Below, piece after piece: positions 1-6,091 of a stretch of 12,654 nucleotides of DNA. The position numbers were made by a program, and so were the translations under genes. Position 1 is the stretch's first letter. Each line of letters starts with the position of its first letter. Origin of the DNA: Candidatus Gastranaerophilales bacterium (GTDB lineage: Bacteria; Cyanobacteriota; Vampirovibrionia; Gastranaerophilales; Gastranaerophilaceae); contig CAJONH010000183.1 in assembly GCA_905235825.1 (NCBI GenBank), positions 1 to 12,654 of the forward strand, given 5' to 3'. Under the pieces are notes generated by a model. That model did no database searches. It had not been told where the DNA came from and saw only the letters and a list, made by a program, of their open reading frames with translations.

Positions 1-85
1 ACGTTTTGAACGATACATAAGTTTGAAAAAACTTATTGAGATTGCTGAATATTTTAAAGTTCCGGTTGAATATTTATTTAAATAA
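1..85 (+). CDS. C-terminal end of an XRE-family HTH regulator (partial)
   Basis: An open frame runs from the window edge (first full codon at base 2) to TAA at 83-85 and encodes 27 residues. The segment ISLKKLIEIAEYFKVPVEYL followed by FK is the classic end of a Cro/C1-type helix-turn-helix: helix 5 with the Lys-Leu-x-x-Ile-Ala-x-x-Phe-x-Val-x-x-x-x-Leu pattern. The protein therefore ends right after its DNA-binding domain, as in short single-domain XRE repressors. The rest of the gene lies outside the window, so its target and any ligand domain are unknown. A strong terminator hairpin follows at 104. Confidence 0.75.
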   Translation, partial: RFERYISLKKLIEIAEYFKVPVEYLFK

Positions 86-103
86 AGGTTTAGTTTATAT
101 TAT

Positions 104-145
104 AAAAGCAGGTCGGCTTTACCAAGCTGACCTGCTTTTATATAT
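104..145. terminator. Bidirectional rho-independent terminator between convergent genes
   Basis: A 16-bp stem (104-119 with 124-139, one G-U pair) closes a 4-base loop. It is followed by T-rich sequence on the plus strand and, read in reverse, by the T-rich end of the other arm. It sits between the plus-strand XRE gene ending at 85 and the minus-strand thioesterase ending at 162, so it can serve both transcripts. Confidence 0.85.
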
Positions 146-161
146 CGTTGCCAAAATTTAA

Positions 162-575
162 TCAAATTTTGGCATTTTGAAAAGCAGTCAGGAGATTTTC
201 CGGCATTCTGCGATACATTTTACCTGTCTGCGGATTTACTGTTACAATTGTAACACGTCCTGTTACTCTTAAAACACCGGTCAGTTTATCATAAACATTA
301 CTTTCAAAAGTTACACTTATTGGTTTTACTTCACTTATATGAGTTTTTATAATAATTTTATCGTTTATCTTAGCTGAAGATTTATATCTTATGTTCATTT
401 CAACAACGGGAAATAAAATGCCGTTTGCTTCAAGCTCAGCAAGATTTAAACCTAATGAACCTTCAACAGCTTCAACCCGTGCGGCTTCAAACCATTTTGT
501 ATAAGCACCGTGCCAGACAACCCCGTAAGCATCGGTATCCCCATATAAAACCCTTATTTCCTGAATATATTCCAT
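162..575 (-). CDS. YbgC/FadM-type acyl-CoA thioesterase (4HBT hotdog fold)
   Basis: This 137-residue protein has the usual single hotdog-domain length. Residues 10-33 carry the 4-hydroxybenzoyl-CoA thioesterase signature: LYGDTDAYGVVWHGAYTKWF followed by EAAR, with D15 in the position of the catalytic aspartate of the family. Members hydrolyse acyl-CoA thioesters in the cytoplasm; the chain specificity cannot be read from sequence. In Proteobacteria YbgC sits with the Tol-Pal genes, but no tol or pal gene is visible here. The start codon overlaps the stop codon of the upstream TPR gene by one base (TAATG on the minus strand), so the two are probably translationally coupled. The gene ends just before the bidirectional terminator at 104-145. 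The family call is firm; the substrate is not known. Confidence 0.9.
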   Translation of the reverse strand: MEYIQEIRVLYGDTDAYGVVWHGAYTKWFEAARVEAVEGSLGLNLAELEANGILFPVVEMNIRYKSSAKINDKIIIKTHISEVKPISVTFESNVYDKLTGVLRVTGRVTIVTVNPQTGKMYRRMPENLLTAFQNAKI

Positions 576-2173
576 TATGTAAATAAATCCTGTATTTTTT
601 CTTCAATATCAGCAGGATCAAGTTCTTTCGTATAATTATTTATATCAAAAGCTACCTGATAAAGTTTTGCGGCTTCTATTTTATCTCCCGTTATCGCTAC
701 CGAGCGGGCTAAATTGTATGCGGCAAGTGCATAATTAGGATTATATCTTCTTGCTGCTTCAAATAATTCTATAGCTTTTTTTACTTTTCCGAGGTCATCT
801 AGATATATAACACCAAGATTATTATAGGCTATATCATAAGAATTATCGTATTTTATAGCTTTTTCATACTCTTTAATAGCTTCTTCCGTATCGCCTTTAC
901 CCCAGTATAAATATCCCAAATTACAATGCAGACGGGCATTATTCGGGGCAAATTCAAGAGCTTTTTTATAAACGGTTAATGCGTTATCAAAAGATTCTTT
1001 TTCAAAAAATACATTACCAAGATTTAAATAAATATCAATATCATTAGGATTTAACTGATATGCACATTGATAAGAACTTATTGCGGCATCAAGATTTTTA
1101 ATGTTTTCTTGAAAAATAAAACCTAAAGTCTGAGCTACAACACTTGTCCACTCCGAACTCGGATTTAATGTGACCGCGGTTTGATAGTGGTTTACAGCTT
1201 CTTCAATATCACCTTTTAAATAAAGATATTGAGCTAATTTACAATGGAAATCCGCAACGTGAGGCTGCAATTCAATTAACTTTGAACATATTTCAATAGC
1301 ATTGTCATAATCTCTTTGTTCTTCGTATAACTGACAGAGATAATAATGAGCTCTTGCATTTAAGCTGTCAAGCCAAATTGCCATTTTATATTCACAAATA
1401 GCATCTTCGTAACGCTTTAATTCGTAATAAACCCTTCCTAAATTAATGTATAATTCAACAAATCCCGGAGCTTTATCTAAAGTTTCTCTGTATATATCAA
1501 GGACTTCACTTGTAAATCCTTTAAAAAATATCATAACTGATGTTTTAATTAGTACGGGAAGAAATTTCAGATATGATAAACGATTTACAAATTCTTTTCT
1601 TGCATACTTATCAAAAGGCAAAGTTAACACCGATGCTATTAATTTAGGATATCTTTGATACCATTTTGTTCTGGAAGGTGAAAGCGACATAATATTATAT
1701 ATAAGATAATATGAACGAGAGGAAGAAAAAGGTGCAATATTAACAGCTCTTTGGGCTGATTCAACCGCTTCCAAAAAATCACCTTTTTTCATAAATATTT
1801 GAGCTATCATAAAATGAGCTTCGGCAAGTTTTGTATTATATTCAAGAGCCAGTTTAAAGTAATTAACCGCTTTATCAAGTTCACGTTTATAATAAAAAGC
1901 CATGCCTAATTTAAAATAAATTTCTGAAGAATTCATACAGGATTCAAGAGCACGCTGGTATTCCGTTATGGCATCATCGGCATATTGCCTGATTTGATGA
2001 ATATCAAGATGCCATTCCATATATAAATCACCGAGTTTTATATGTAATTCGGCATCATTTTCATTTTGCGAAATTGCATCCTGACAAGTTTCAATAGCCT
2101 TTTGTATGTTTCCTGACTTTTGAAATTTATCAATTTGCTTTTTTATTTTTTTGTTTGTATTTACATTGCTCAT
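575..2173 (-). CDS. Tetratricopeptide repeat protein, about 12 TPRs
   Basis: This 532-residue protein is built almost entirely of TPR helical hairpins. About four repeats cover residues 10-147, and about eight cover 238-513 with the typical spacing and residues (for example NLGNVFFEKESFDNALTVYK and NLGYLYWGKGDTEEAIKEYE). Residues 150-235 break the pattern; this stretch is richer in aromatic and basic residues and may be an irregular linker or a distinct contact surface. There is no signal peptide or clear membrane anchor, so a cytoplasmic scaffold role is most likely. TPRs bind protein partners; the partner is unknown. The one-base overlap with the downstream thioesterase gene makes that enzyme a natural candidate for a functional link. 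There is no Shine-Dalgarno sequence before the ATG, and the predicted transcription start is only about 6 bases upstream. Confidence 0.9.
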   Translation of the reverse strand: MSNVNTNKKIKKQIDKFQKSGNIQKAIETCQDAISQNENDAELHIKLGDLYMEWHLDIHQIRQYADDAITEYQRALESCMNSSEIYFKLGMAFYYKRELDKAVNYFKLALEYNTKLAEAHFMIAQIFMKKGDFLEAVESAQRAVNIAPFSSSRSYYLIYNIMSLSPSRTKWYQRYPKLIASVLTLPFDKYARKEFVNRLSYLKFLPVLIKTSVMIFFKGFTSEVLDIYRETLDKAPGFVELYINLGRVYYELKRYEDAICEYKMAIWLDSLNARAHYYLCQLYEEQRDYDNAIEICSKLIELQPHVADFHCKLAQYLYLKGDIEEAVNHYQTAVTLNPSSEWTSVVAQTLGFIFQENIKNLDAAISSYQCAYQLNPNDIDIYLNLGNVFFEKESFDNALTVYKKALEFAPNNARLHCNLGYLYWGKGDTEEAIKEYEKAIKYDNSYDIAYNNLGVIYLDDLGKVKKAIELFEAARRYNPNYALAAYNLARSVAITGDKIEAAKLYQVAFDINNYTKELDPADIEEKIQDLFT

Positions 2174-2185
2174 ATTATCAAGACT

Positions 2186-2215
2186 ATTGTATCACAATTA
2201 CAGATATTTTTACAA
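2186..2215 (-). promoter_or_regulatory. Promoter for the TPR-thioesterase operon
   Basis: On the minus strand a -35-like TTGTAA (2215-2210) is followed by 18 bases and then TACAAT (2191-2186), which is preceded by TG one base upstream (extended -10). The expected transcription start near 2179 leaves about 6 bases before the ATG at 2173, and no ribosome-binding site is present. The mRNA may be effectively leaderless. Confidence 0.6.
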
Positions 2216-2249
2216 TAAATACTGTTTTACGGACTTGATAAAAAAGAAA

Positions 2250-2370
2250 GGGCTGTCTAAAAAGTCTGATTTTTGAGAAATAAGAGATTCTTCACCCTAA
2301 AATTTAGACAATACATCATCCCGAAACTGTAAGCCGATATATCTCAAAAATCAGACTTTTTAGACAGCAC
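2250..2370. repeat. MITE-like element with 27-bp perfect inverted repeats; possible terminator
   Basis: Arms at 2252-2278 and 2342-2368 are perfect reverse complements of 27 bases, beginning GCTGTCTAAAAAGTC, separated by 63 bases. Ends of this type (GGGCTGTCT...) resemble those of IS1182-like and similar insertion sequences, but there is no transposase, so a MITE is the natural reading. Within the spacer, the stretch GAGATTCTTCACCC followed by CATCATCCCGAA resembles widespread AGATTCTTC...CATCC palindromic repeats. No target-site duplication is evident. Read on the minus strand, the hairpin is followed by CCCTTTCTTTTTT, so it could terminate transcription of the rsfS operon, whose last stop is at 2383. 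Confidence 0.6.
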
Positions 2371-2382
2371 CCATTCATTTAA

Positions 2383-2880
2383 TTATTTTGAAACTATTTT
2401 ACTGTTGGTTAATTTTAATTCATTATAATATTCTTTAAATTTTTTAGAATATTTTTGATAAGTCAAAGTAGGCATAAGAGGTCTTACTGAATACAAATAT
2501 TGAATTGTTTTAGAATCTATATCATATAATGCTGTATCAGCTTCCTGCAATAATTTTGTGATTTGCATTGTTTTTTCCATATCAGAAATATCGGAAGACC
2601 CGCTTAAAACATTAATTTGATTTATGATACCTCTCATAGTTTCTTCCGCAACGATTGCATTATTTTGATATTGTGCCGTAAGCATATTGTAATTTTGAAG
2701 TCTTTCACCTATCAAATCACTTTTATTAATAAAACGATGAAAATCATAACTTCCGAGTTGGTTTAAACTGTCCATTTTAGAATTAATATCACTTACGGAT
2801 TTTACGGCTGCAAATGCATTTGCAGCAAATGTGACAATTAATGCGGCAGTCAAAGCTAAACTTGCTAATATTTTTTTCAT
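2383..2880 (-). CDS. Small exported protein of unknown function
   Basis: This 165-residue protein starts with a clear Sec signal peptide: MKK, a hydrophobic core to about residue 20, and an Ala-Phe-Ala cleavage site after residue 24. The mature part is predicted helical and rich in Gln, Leu, Lys and Tyr, with no family I recognise. Residues 139-150 (LTYQKYSKKFKE) loosely resemble the second LTxxQ block of the Spy-like protein encoded just upstream, so a distant Spy/CpxP-like helical fold is possible but unproven. The start is supported by an AAAGGAG ribosome-binding site 6 bases upstream, which overlaps the end of the preceding gene (12 bases between the genes). It is the last gene of the rsfS operon. 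A periplasmic location is expected. Confidence 0.75.
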   Translation of the reverse strand: MKKILASLALTAALIVTFAANAFAAVKSVSDINSKMDSLNQLGSYDFHRFINKSDLIGERLQNYNMLTAQYQNNAIVAEETMRGIINQINVLSGSSDISDMEKTMQITKLLQEADTALYDIDSKTIQYLYSVRPLMPTLTYQKYSKKFKEYYNELKLTNSKIVSK

Positions 2881-2892
2881 TGTATTCTCCTT

Positions 2893-3306
2893 TTATTTTT
2901 GTAAAAAGTTATTAAATGCATCCTGTGTTTTTTGTTGTAATTCCTGAAACTGCTTGTATTGAGTTGAAGTTAAAACTAATTGATATAAGGCATCTGTTTC
3001 TTTTTGCAGAATTTCCTGCTGATTTTTTAAAGTAGAAATATTTCTTTCATAGGCACCTGTTAATAATGCTATTTGTTCTTTTGTTTTTTCTGAATTTAAC
3101 TGCAAATTTGCTATTTTATCTGTATAACTTAAAATGCGTGTCAAAAGTTCATTATTTTTAATTTGATAATTATTATATATATTTGACATTTGTCTTTTTT
3201 GTTCCGGAGTCAAGTTACCCAAAGCATCAAAGATATCTGCCGCAAAGGCAAAATTAAACATCATGCAAACTAATGTTAATAAACTAACAGTCCAAATTTT
3301 TTTCAT
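2893..3306 (-). CDS. Spy/CpxP-like periplasmic LTxxQ-motif protein
   Basis: The chosen start gives 137 residues. The frame is open for 49 further codons upstream, but those overlap rsfS; the ATG at 3306 has AAAGGA 6 bases upstream and begins a signal peptide (MKKIW, hydrophobic core, Ala-Phe-Ala cleavage after residue 22). The mature protein is all-helical and carries two LTxxQ motifs, LTPEQKRQM at residues 32-40 and LTSTQYKQF at 112-120. Two such motifs near opposite ends of a small helical periplasmic protein are the hallmark of the Spy/CpxP/ZraP group, which includes ATP-independent chaperones and envelope-stress or metal sensors. Its length also matches. Whether it acts as a chaperone is inference. 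It sits 16 bases after rsfS and 12 before the next exported protein gene. Confidence 0.65.
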   Translation of the reverse strand: MKKIWTVSLLTLVCMMFNFAFAADIFDALGNLTPEQKRQMSNIYNNYQIKNNELLTRILSYTDKIANLQLNSEKTKEQIALLTGAYERNISTLKNQQEILQKETDALYQLVLTSTQYKQFQELQQKTQDAFNNFLQK

Positions 3307-3322
3307 TTTCATTCCTTTCAAA

Positions 3323-3736
3323 TCAGTTGATATTATCCCTATAATCTGTATATTCTTTTGATTTTTCTTTCCATTCACTTTCTTCCATGCAGTATGCATG
3401 ATTCCAAAAACGTTCAAGAGCATAAGTTTCACGTTCTTCCCTATGCAAAACATGAACTATTACATCACCGTAATCCAATAAATTCCAACGATTTTTTGTA
3501 TCATTTTCTTCACCTATCGGAATTCTTGAAAATAAATCTTTTATTTTTTCCCTCACATAGCCGGTAAGTGCTTTAACGTGTGTGGTTGACTCGGAAGAAC
3601 AAATTACAAAATAATCTGCAAGTACTGAAATATTTGATATATTTAAAATTTTTATATCTTTTGCCTGCTTATCATCCAAAATTCTTGCAATTATACTTGC
3701 AAATTTATCCGATGTAATTTCTTTTGTTTGTTCCAT
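3323..3736 (-). CDS. rsfS: Ribosomal silencing factor RsfS
   Basis: RsfS binds ribosomal protein uL14 on the 50S subunit and blocks subunit joining when nutrients are scarce. The 137-residue product has the family pattern: ILNISNISVLADYFVICSSE at residues 30-49, Trp84 followed by LLDYGDVIVHVLH at 86-98, and Tyr105-Ala-Leu-Glu-Arg-Phe-Trp at 105-111. An in-frame ATG at 3772 would add 12 residues, but it lies upstream of the predicted -10 box. The ATG at 3736 has GGAG 6 bases upstream and is preferred. The gene leads an operon with two small exported proteins, an unusual partnership, since rsfS usually neighbours nadD. It is transcribed divergently from the acyltransferase leader at 3870. Confidence 0.95.
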   Translation of the reverse strand: MEQTKEITSDKFASIIARILDDKQAKDIKILNISNISVLADYFVICSSESTTHVKALTGYVREKIKDLFSRIPIGEENDTKNRWNLLDYGDVIVHVLHREERETYALERFWNHAYCMEESEWKEKSKEYTDYRDNIN

Positions 3737-3760
3737 ATATTTCTCCATTATTCTGAATGA

Positions 3761-3769
3761 ATTATAGCA
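3761..3769 (-). promoter_or_regulatory. Extended -10 promoter for the rsfS operon
   Basis: The minus strand reads TGCTATAAT at 3769-3761, a perfect extended -10 element (TGnTATAAT), with no convincing -35. A start near 3754 gives a leader of about 17 bases that contains the GGAG ribosome-binding site of rsfS. Confidence 0.7.
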
Positions 3770-3831
3770 CAATATAAGATATAATTTATAATACTGCTCT
3801 TTTATATTTACAGTATTGTTACGAAATGAGT

Positions 3832-3862
3832 TTGCACAAAAAAATTTTTATTATGATATAAT
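3832..3862 (+). promoter_or_regulatory. Promoter for the structured leader and acyltransferase
   Basis: TTGCAC (3832-3837), a 19-base spacer ending in TGA, and TATAAT (3857-3862) form an extended -10 promoter. Transcription should begin near 3869-3870, just before the GC-rich structured stretch. This makes translation from the upstream TTG at 3816 very unlikely. Confidence 0.7.
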
Positions 3863-3877
3863 TATTTTGATTTTAGG

Positions 3878-3994
3878 ATGCCCGAGCAAATTTCGTGATA
3901 AGCCCGAAGGGTGTGAACGGAATTTGGGAGTGGTGACTTTAAAAAGTGAGCACTTTGCCGGCGGGGTTGACACGGCGGCAGAGTGCGAAACCAG
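3878..3994 (+). ncRNA. Structured 5' leader RNA of unrecognised family (riboswitch-like)
   Basis: About 117 bases are markedly more GC-rich than the surroundings and fold into strong helices. Hairpin A pairs 3887-3896 with 3917-3926 (10 bp, one G-U) and has an inner CCC/GGG helix (3903-3905 with 3909-3911). Downstream, TGGT at 3931-3934 pairs with ACCA at 3990-3993 and encloses two hairpins: ACTT/AAGT (3936-3939 with 3944-3947) and an 11-bp helix, 3950-3960 with 3976-3986 (one U-G). The wobble pairs are what one expects of selected structure. A run of G at 3963-3966 in the last loop could pair with the C runs at 3881-3883 or 3903-3905. It lies between a promoter and the acyltransferase start with no terminator, so it is a 5' leader. 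It does not match the riboswitch or ncRNA consensus sequences I know. Confidence 0.6.
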
Positions 3995-4001
3995 ATTAAA
4001 T

Positions 4002-4838
4002 ATGAGTATGCAAAAGACAGAGAATTTATATTCCCATATTCCTCCTACAAGACTCAGAAACAGGAAAGAAAAGTTTCGGAAGGCAAAAAATATACCGTTT
4101 TGGGTTTGGTTTGCCGACAGAGTTTTCTTTAGAATGCTGAGCCATCGTTTTTATGCCCTCAGAATAAAAAATATTGAAGCATATAATGAAAAAAGAAATA
4201 AAAATTTTCCTTCAATTTTTTATGCCCCTCACATGAATTGGTGGGACGGCATAGTCGGTTATAATCTTATGCGCAGGGCTTTTAAAATTAAACGTGTAAG
4301 AATGATGATAGAAGAAATGAACAGATTTCCAATGTTTTCACTTGCAGGTGCATTCCCTGTCAATAAAGCCTCGGCTCAGGCTGCAATGGAATCATTAAGA
4401 TATATTATAGATGATTTAAAATCTCCCGATATGGGTTTTTGGATATTTCCTCAGGGCATCGTAAATCCCCCCAATCACCGTCCTATTGAATTTCAATCGG
4501 GCTTTGTTTATATAGCTCAAAATATTGCAAAAAAACACGGCGGAGTTAATTTAATTCCCGTTGCCGTAAATTATACTTTTTTACGTGAGGATAGACCCGA
4601 ATGCTTGTGTGAGGTAGGCGAACCTATTATTATTACAAAAGAAAACTGTGATTTTAAACGTCATGAATTTACCGAAAATGTAAGAAAAGATTTTGAAAAA
4701 CTGTGCGATGAACAATTAAAAACCTTCTCGGAAGGTGAAGTTACCGGTTATGAATATATTTTCAGACAAGATTTGCCGTGGAACAGAAAACTTGAAAAAA
4801 AACTTAAAAATATAGGACTGGAAGAAGCCTTGAATTAA
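4002..4838 (+). CDS. PlsC-type lysophospholipid/glycerolipid acyltransferase
   Basis: From the ATG at 4002 the product is 278 residues; a second ATG at 4008 is also possible, and neither has a clear ribosome-binding site. The frame is open back to a TTG at 3816, but that stretch spans the promoter and structured RNA and encodes no recognisable protein. Counting from 4002, the acyltransferase block I is APHMNWWDG (His77, Asp82, the H-x4-D catalytic pair), a FPVNK block lies near 118-122, the FPQG block (variant of FPEG) at 149-152, and IPVAVNY at 185-191. These enzymes transfer acyl chains to a glycerol-phosphate-type or other lipid acceptor at the inner membrane. The NWWDG/FPQG variant differs from canonical PlsC, so the acceptor is uncertain. 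It converges with the SDR gene across a 12-base gap. Confidence 0.85.
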   Translation: MSMQKTENLYSHIPPTRLRNRKEKFRKAKNIPFWVWFADRVFFRMLSHRFYALRIKNIEAYNEKRNKNFPSIFYAPHMNWWDGIVGYNLMRRAFKIKRVRMMIEEMNRFPMFSLAGAFPVNKASAQAAMESLRYIIDDLKSPDMGFWIFPQGIVNPPNHRPIEFQSGFVYIAQNIAKKHGGVNLIPVAVNYTFLREDRPECLCEVGEPIIITKENCDFKRHEFTENVRKDFEKLCDEQLKTFSEGEVTGYEYIFRQDLPWNRKLEKKLKNIGLEEALN

Positions 4839-4850
4839 AACGAAATCTAA

Positions 4851-5681
4851 TTACCTTAATTTTAACTTTATTATGCAATTAATAATATTTTGCGGTAATT
4901 TTGAGATAATTTCGGCAAAAACCGCACCTAAACCTATATTATAAGAAGGCTTAGGGTTTTTTGAGTTAATTATTTCAACTATTTTATCCGTAACTTTATA
5001 TATTTCAAGTCCTTTTTTGGATGAATTATCTGCCTGTTTTTTTACGTAATCAAATTCTTTCTGATATTTATTTCGCTCGAATTCTTTTAATTGCCCAAAA
5101 GCCTCCTCTCCTTTTTTTATGGATTTTTCCCAGATAGGAGTTTTTATTGCAGAAGGTTTTACAGAAATAACTTTAATATTATTCTTATTTTCAAGTGCAA
5201 AACTGTTCATTAAAATATCCATGGCACGTTTTGAAGCACAATATGGAGCTATATAAGGAAAAATTCCCGATGCAGCCATCGAACTTATATTTATTACTTT
5301 TGAGCTATTTAACAGCTGCATAAATCTTTGGGTTACGGCAACAGCACCAAAAGTATTAACGTCGAACTGTTCTTTTAATCTTTTTAAATCAATAAATTCA
5401 ACGGGAGAAGCCTCAACAATACCTGCATTATTTATTAAAACATCTATTTTATCCGTATTTTTTAAAACATACCAGAAGGCCTTATCAATACTTGATGCAT
5501 TTGTAACATCAATGTAAACTCCTTTTATATTAGAATTTAATTCTTCAAGTTCAATCTTATCAATTTTTCTTCTTATTCCCGCAAAAACGGTATGTCCCAG
5601 TTTCGCCAGTTTTAATGCAGTTTCTCTGCCTATTCCGGAGGAAGCTCCGGTTATTAAAATTGTTTTCTTTTCATTTTTCAT
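4851..5681 (-). CDS. Short-chain dehydrogenase/reductase (SDR)
   Basis: A 276-residue classical SDR. The Rossmann nucleotide-binding motif TGASSGIG is at residues 11-18, NNAG at 84-87, and the catalytic Ser134, Tyr147 and Lys151 are in order (the YxxxK motif reads YCASK). The segment PSAIKTPIW at 176-184 matches the post-catalytic PG-x-x-x-T region and resembles retinol/steroid-type dehydrogenases of the SDR family. The reaction is NAD(P)-dependent oxidation or reduction of an alcohol or ketone; the substrate cannot be deduced. The basic residues after the glycine motif (Arg37, Arg38) hint at NADP(H). The C-terminal 40 residues are hydrophobic and basic and may touch the membrane. It is divergent from the YraN gene, 41 bases away, and has no clear ribosome-binding site. 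Confidence 0.9.
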   Translation of the reverse strand: MKNEKKTILITGASSGIGRETALKLAKLGHTVFAGIRRKIDKIELEELNSNIKGVYIDVTNASSIDKAFWYVLKNTDKIDVLINNAGIVEASPVEFIDLKRLKEQFDVNTFGAVAVTQRFMQLLNSSKVINISSMAASGIFPYIAPYCASKRAMDILMNSFALENKNNIKVISVKPSAIKTPIWEKSIKKGEEAFGQLKEFERNKYQKEFDYVKKQADNSSKKGLEIYKVTDKIVEIINSKNPKPSYNIGLGAVFAEIISKLPQNIINCIIKLKLR

Positions 5682-5707
5682 AACAAATATTTTTTAACAC
5701 AAAATTT

Positions 5708-5716
5708 TGTTATAAT
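5708..5716 (+). promoter_or_regulatory. Extended -10 promoter of the YraN-family gene (leaderless start)
   Basis: TGTTATAAT occupies 5708-5716, a perfect extended -10 element. The ATG is at 5723, exactly where transcription is expected to begin, and there is no ribosome-binding site between them. The message is probably leaderless. Confidence 0.65.
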
Positions 5717-5722
5717 CAAATT

Positions 5723-6091
5723 ATGAATTTAAAAGAAAATGTAATAAAAGGCAGAGCAGGCGAAAAAATAGCTGAAGATTATTTAAAACGCTCAGGATAT
5801 AAAATAATAGAAAAAAATTGGCACTATTCTAAAAATGCCGAAATTGATATTATTGCCGCTGAAAATAATACACTTGTTTTTGTCGAAGTAAAAACAAGGA
5901 CAACTTTAAATTTCGGGCATCCGTTTGAAGCAATAAATAATTCAAAATTACACAAAATATATACAGCTATTTACGCTTATATGAACAATAACAATAAAAA
6001 TAATTATAAATCTTTCAGATTAGACGGTATTGCAATTATAGGCATTAAAAATCCTAAAATTGAACATATTAAAAATATAGGTCAATTTTAA
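5723..6091 (+). CDS. yraN: UPF0102/YraN family endonuclease-like protein
   Basis: The 122-residue length is typical of the family. The family pattern is present: GRAGEKIAEDYL at residues 10-21 with Glu14, KNAEIDIIA at 37-45 with Asp42, and FVEVKTRT at 53-60 with Glu55 and Lys57. Together these give the PD-(D/E)XK-like metal-binding core (Glu14, Asp42, Glu55-x-Lys57). The family resembles Holliday-junction resolvases in fold; its role in the cell is poorly defined. YraN genes often sit beside rnhB or an mgsA/comM-type gene, neither of which is here. Its stop codon is directly followed by the stop codon of leuB on the other strand, with no base between. Confidence 0.9.
   Translation: MNLKENVIKGRAGEKIAEDYLKRSGYKIIEKNWHYSKNAEIDIIAAENNTLVFVEVKTRTTLNFGHPFEAINNSKLHKIYTAIYAYMNNNNKNNYKSFRLDGIAIIGIKNPKIEHIKNIGQF

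Noticed and set aside
3307..3453. Longer N-terminus for the Spy-like protein
   Set aside because: The extra 49 codons overlap rsfS and would bury the signal peptide; the internal ATG at 3306 has a ribosome-binding site and begins a canonical signal sequence.
3737..3772. Upstream start for RsfS at 3772
   Set aside because: The extra 12 codons cover the extended -10 box; the ATG at 3736 has GGAG at proper spacing.
3816..4001. Sixty-two-codon N-terminal extension of the acyltransferase from a TTG codon
   Set aside because: It spans the -35 and -10 elements and the structured GC-rich RNA, the frame looks open mainly because the GC-rich part has few stops, and the acyltransferase domain is complete without it.
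5699..5710. 12-bp palindrome ACAAAATTTTGT as an operator between the SDR and yraN genes
   Set aside because: Short, AT-rich and overlapping the extended -10 region; palindromes of this size are expected by chance in such DNA.
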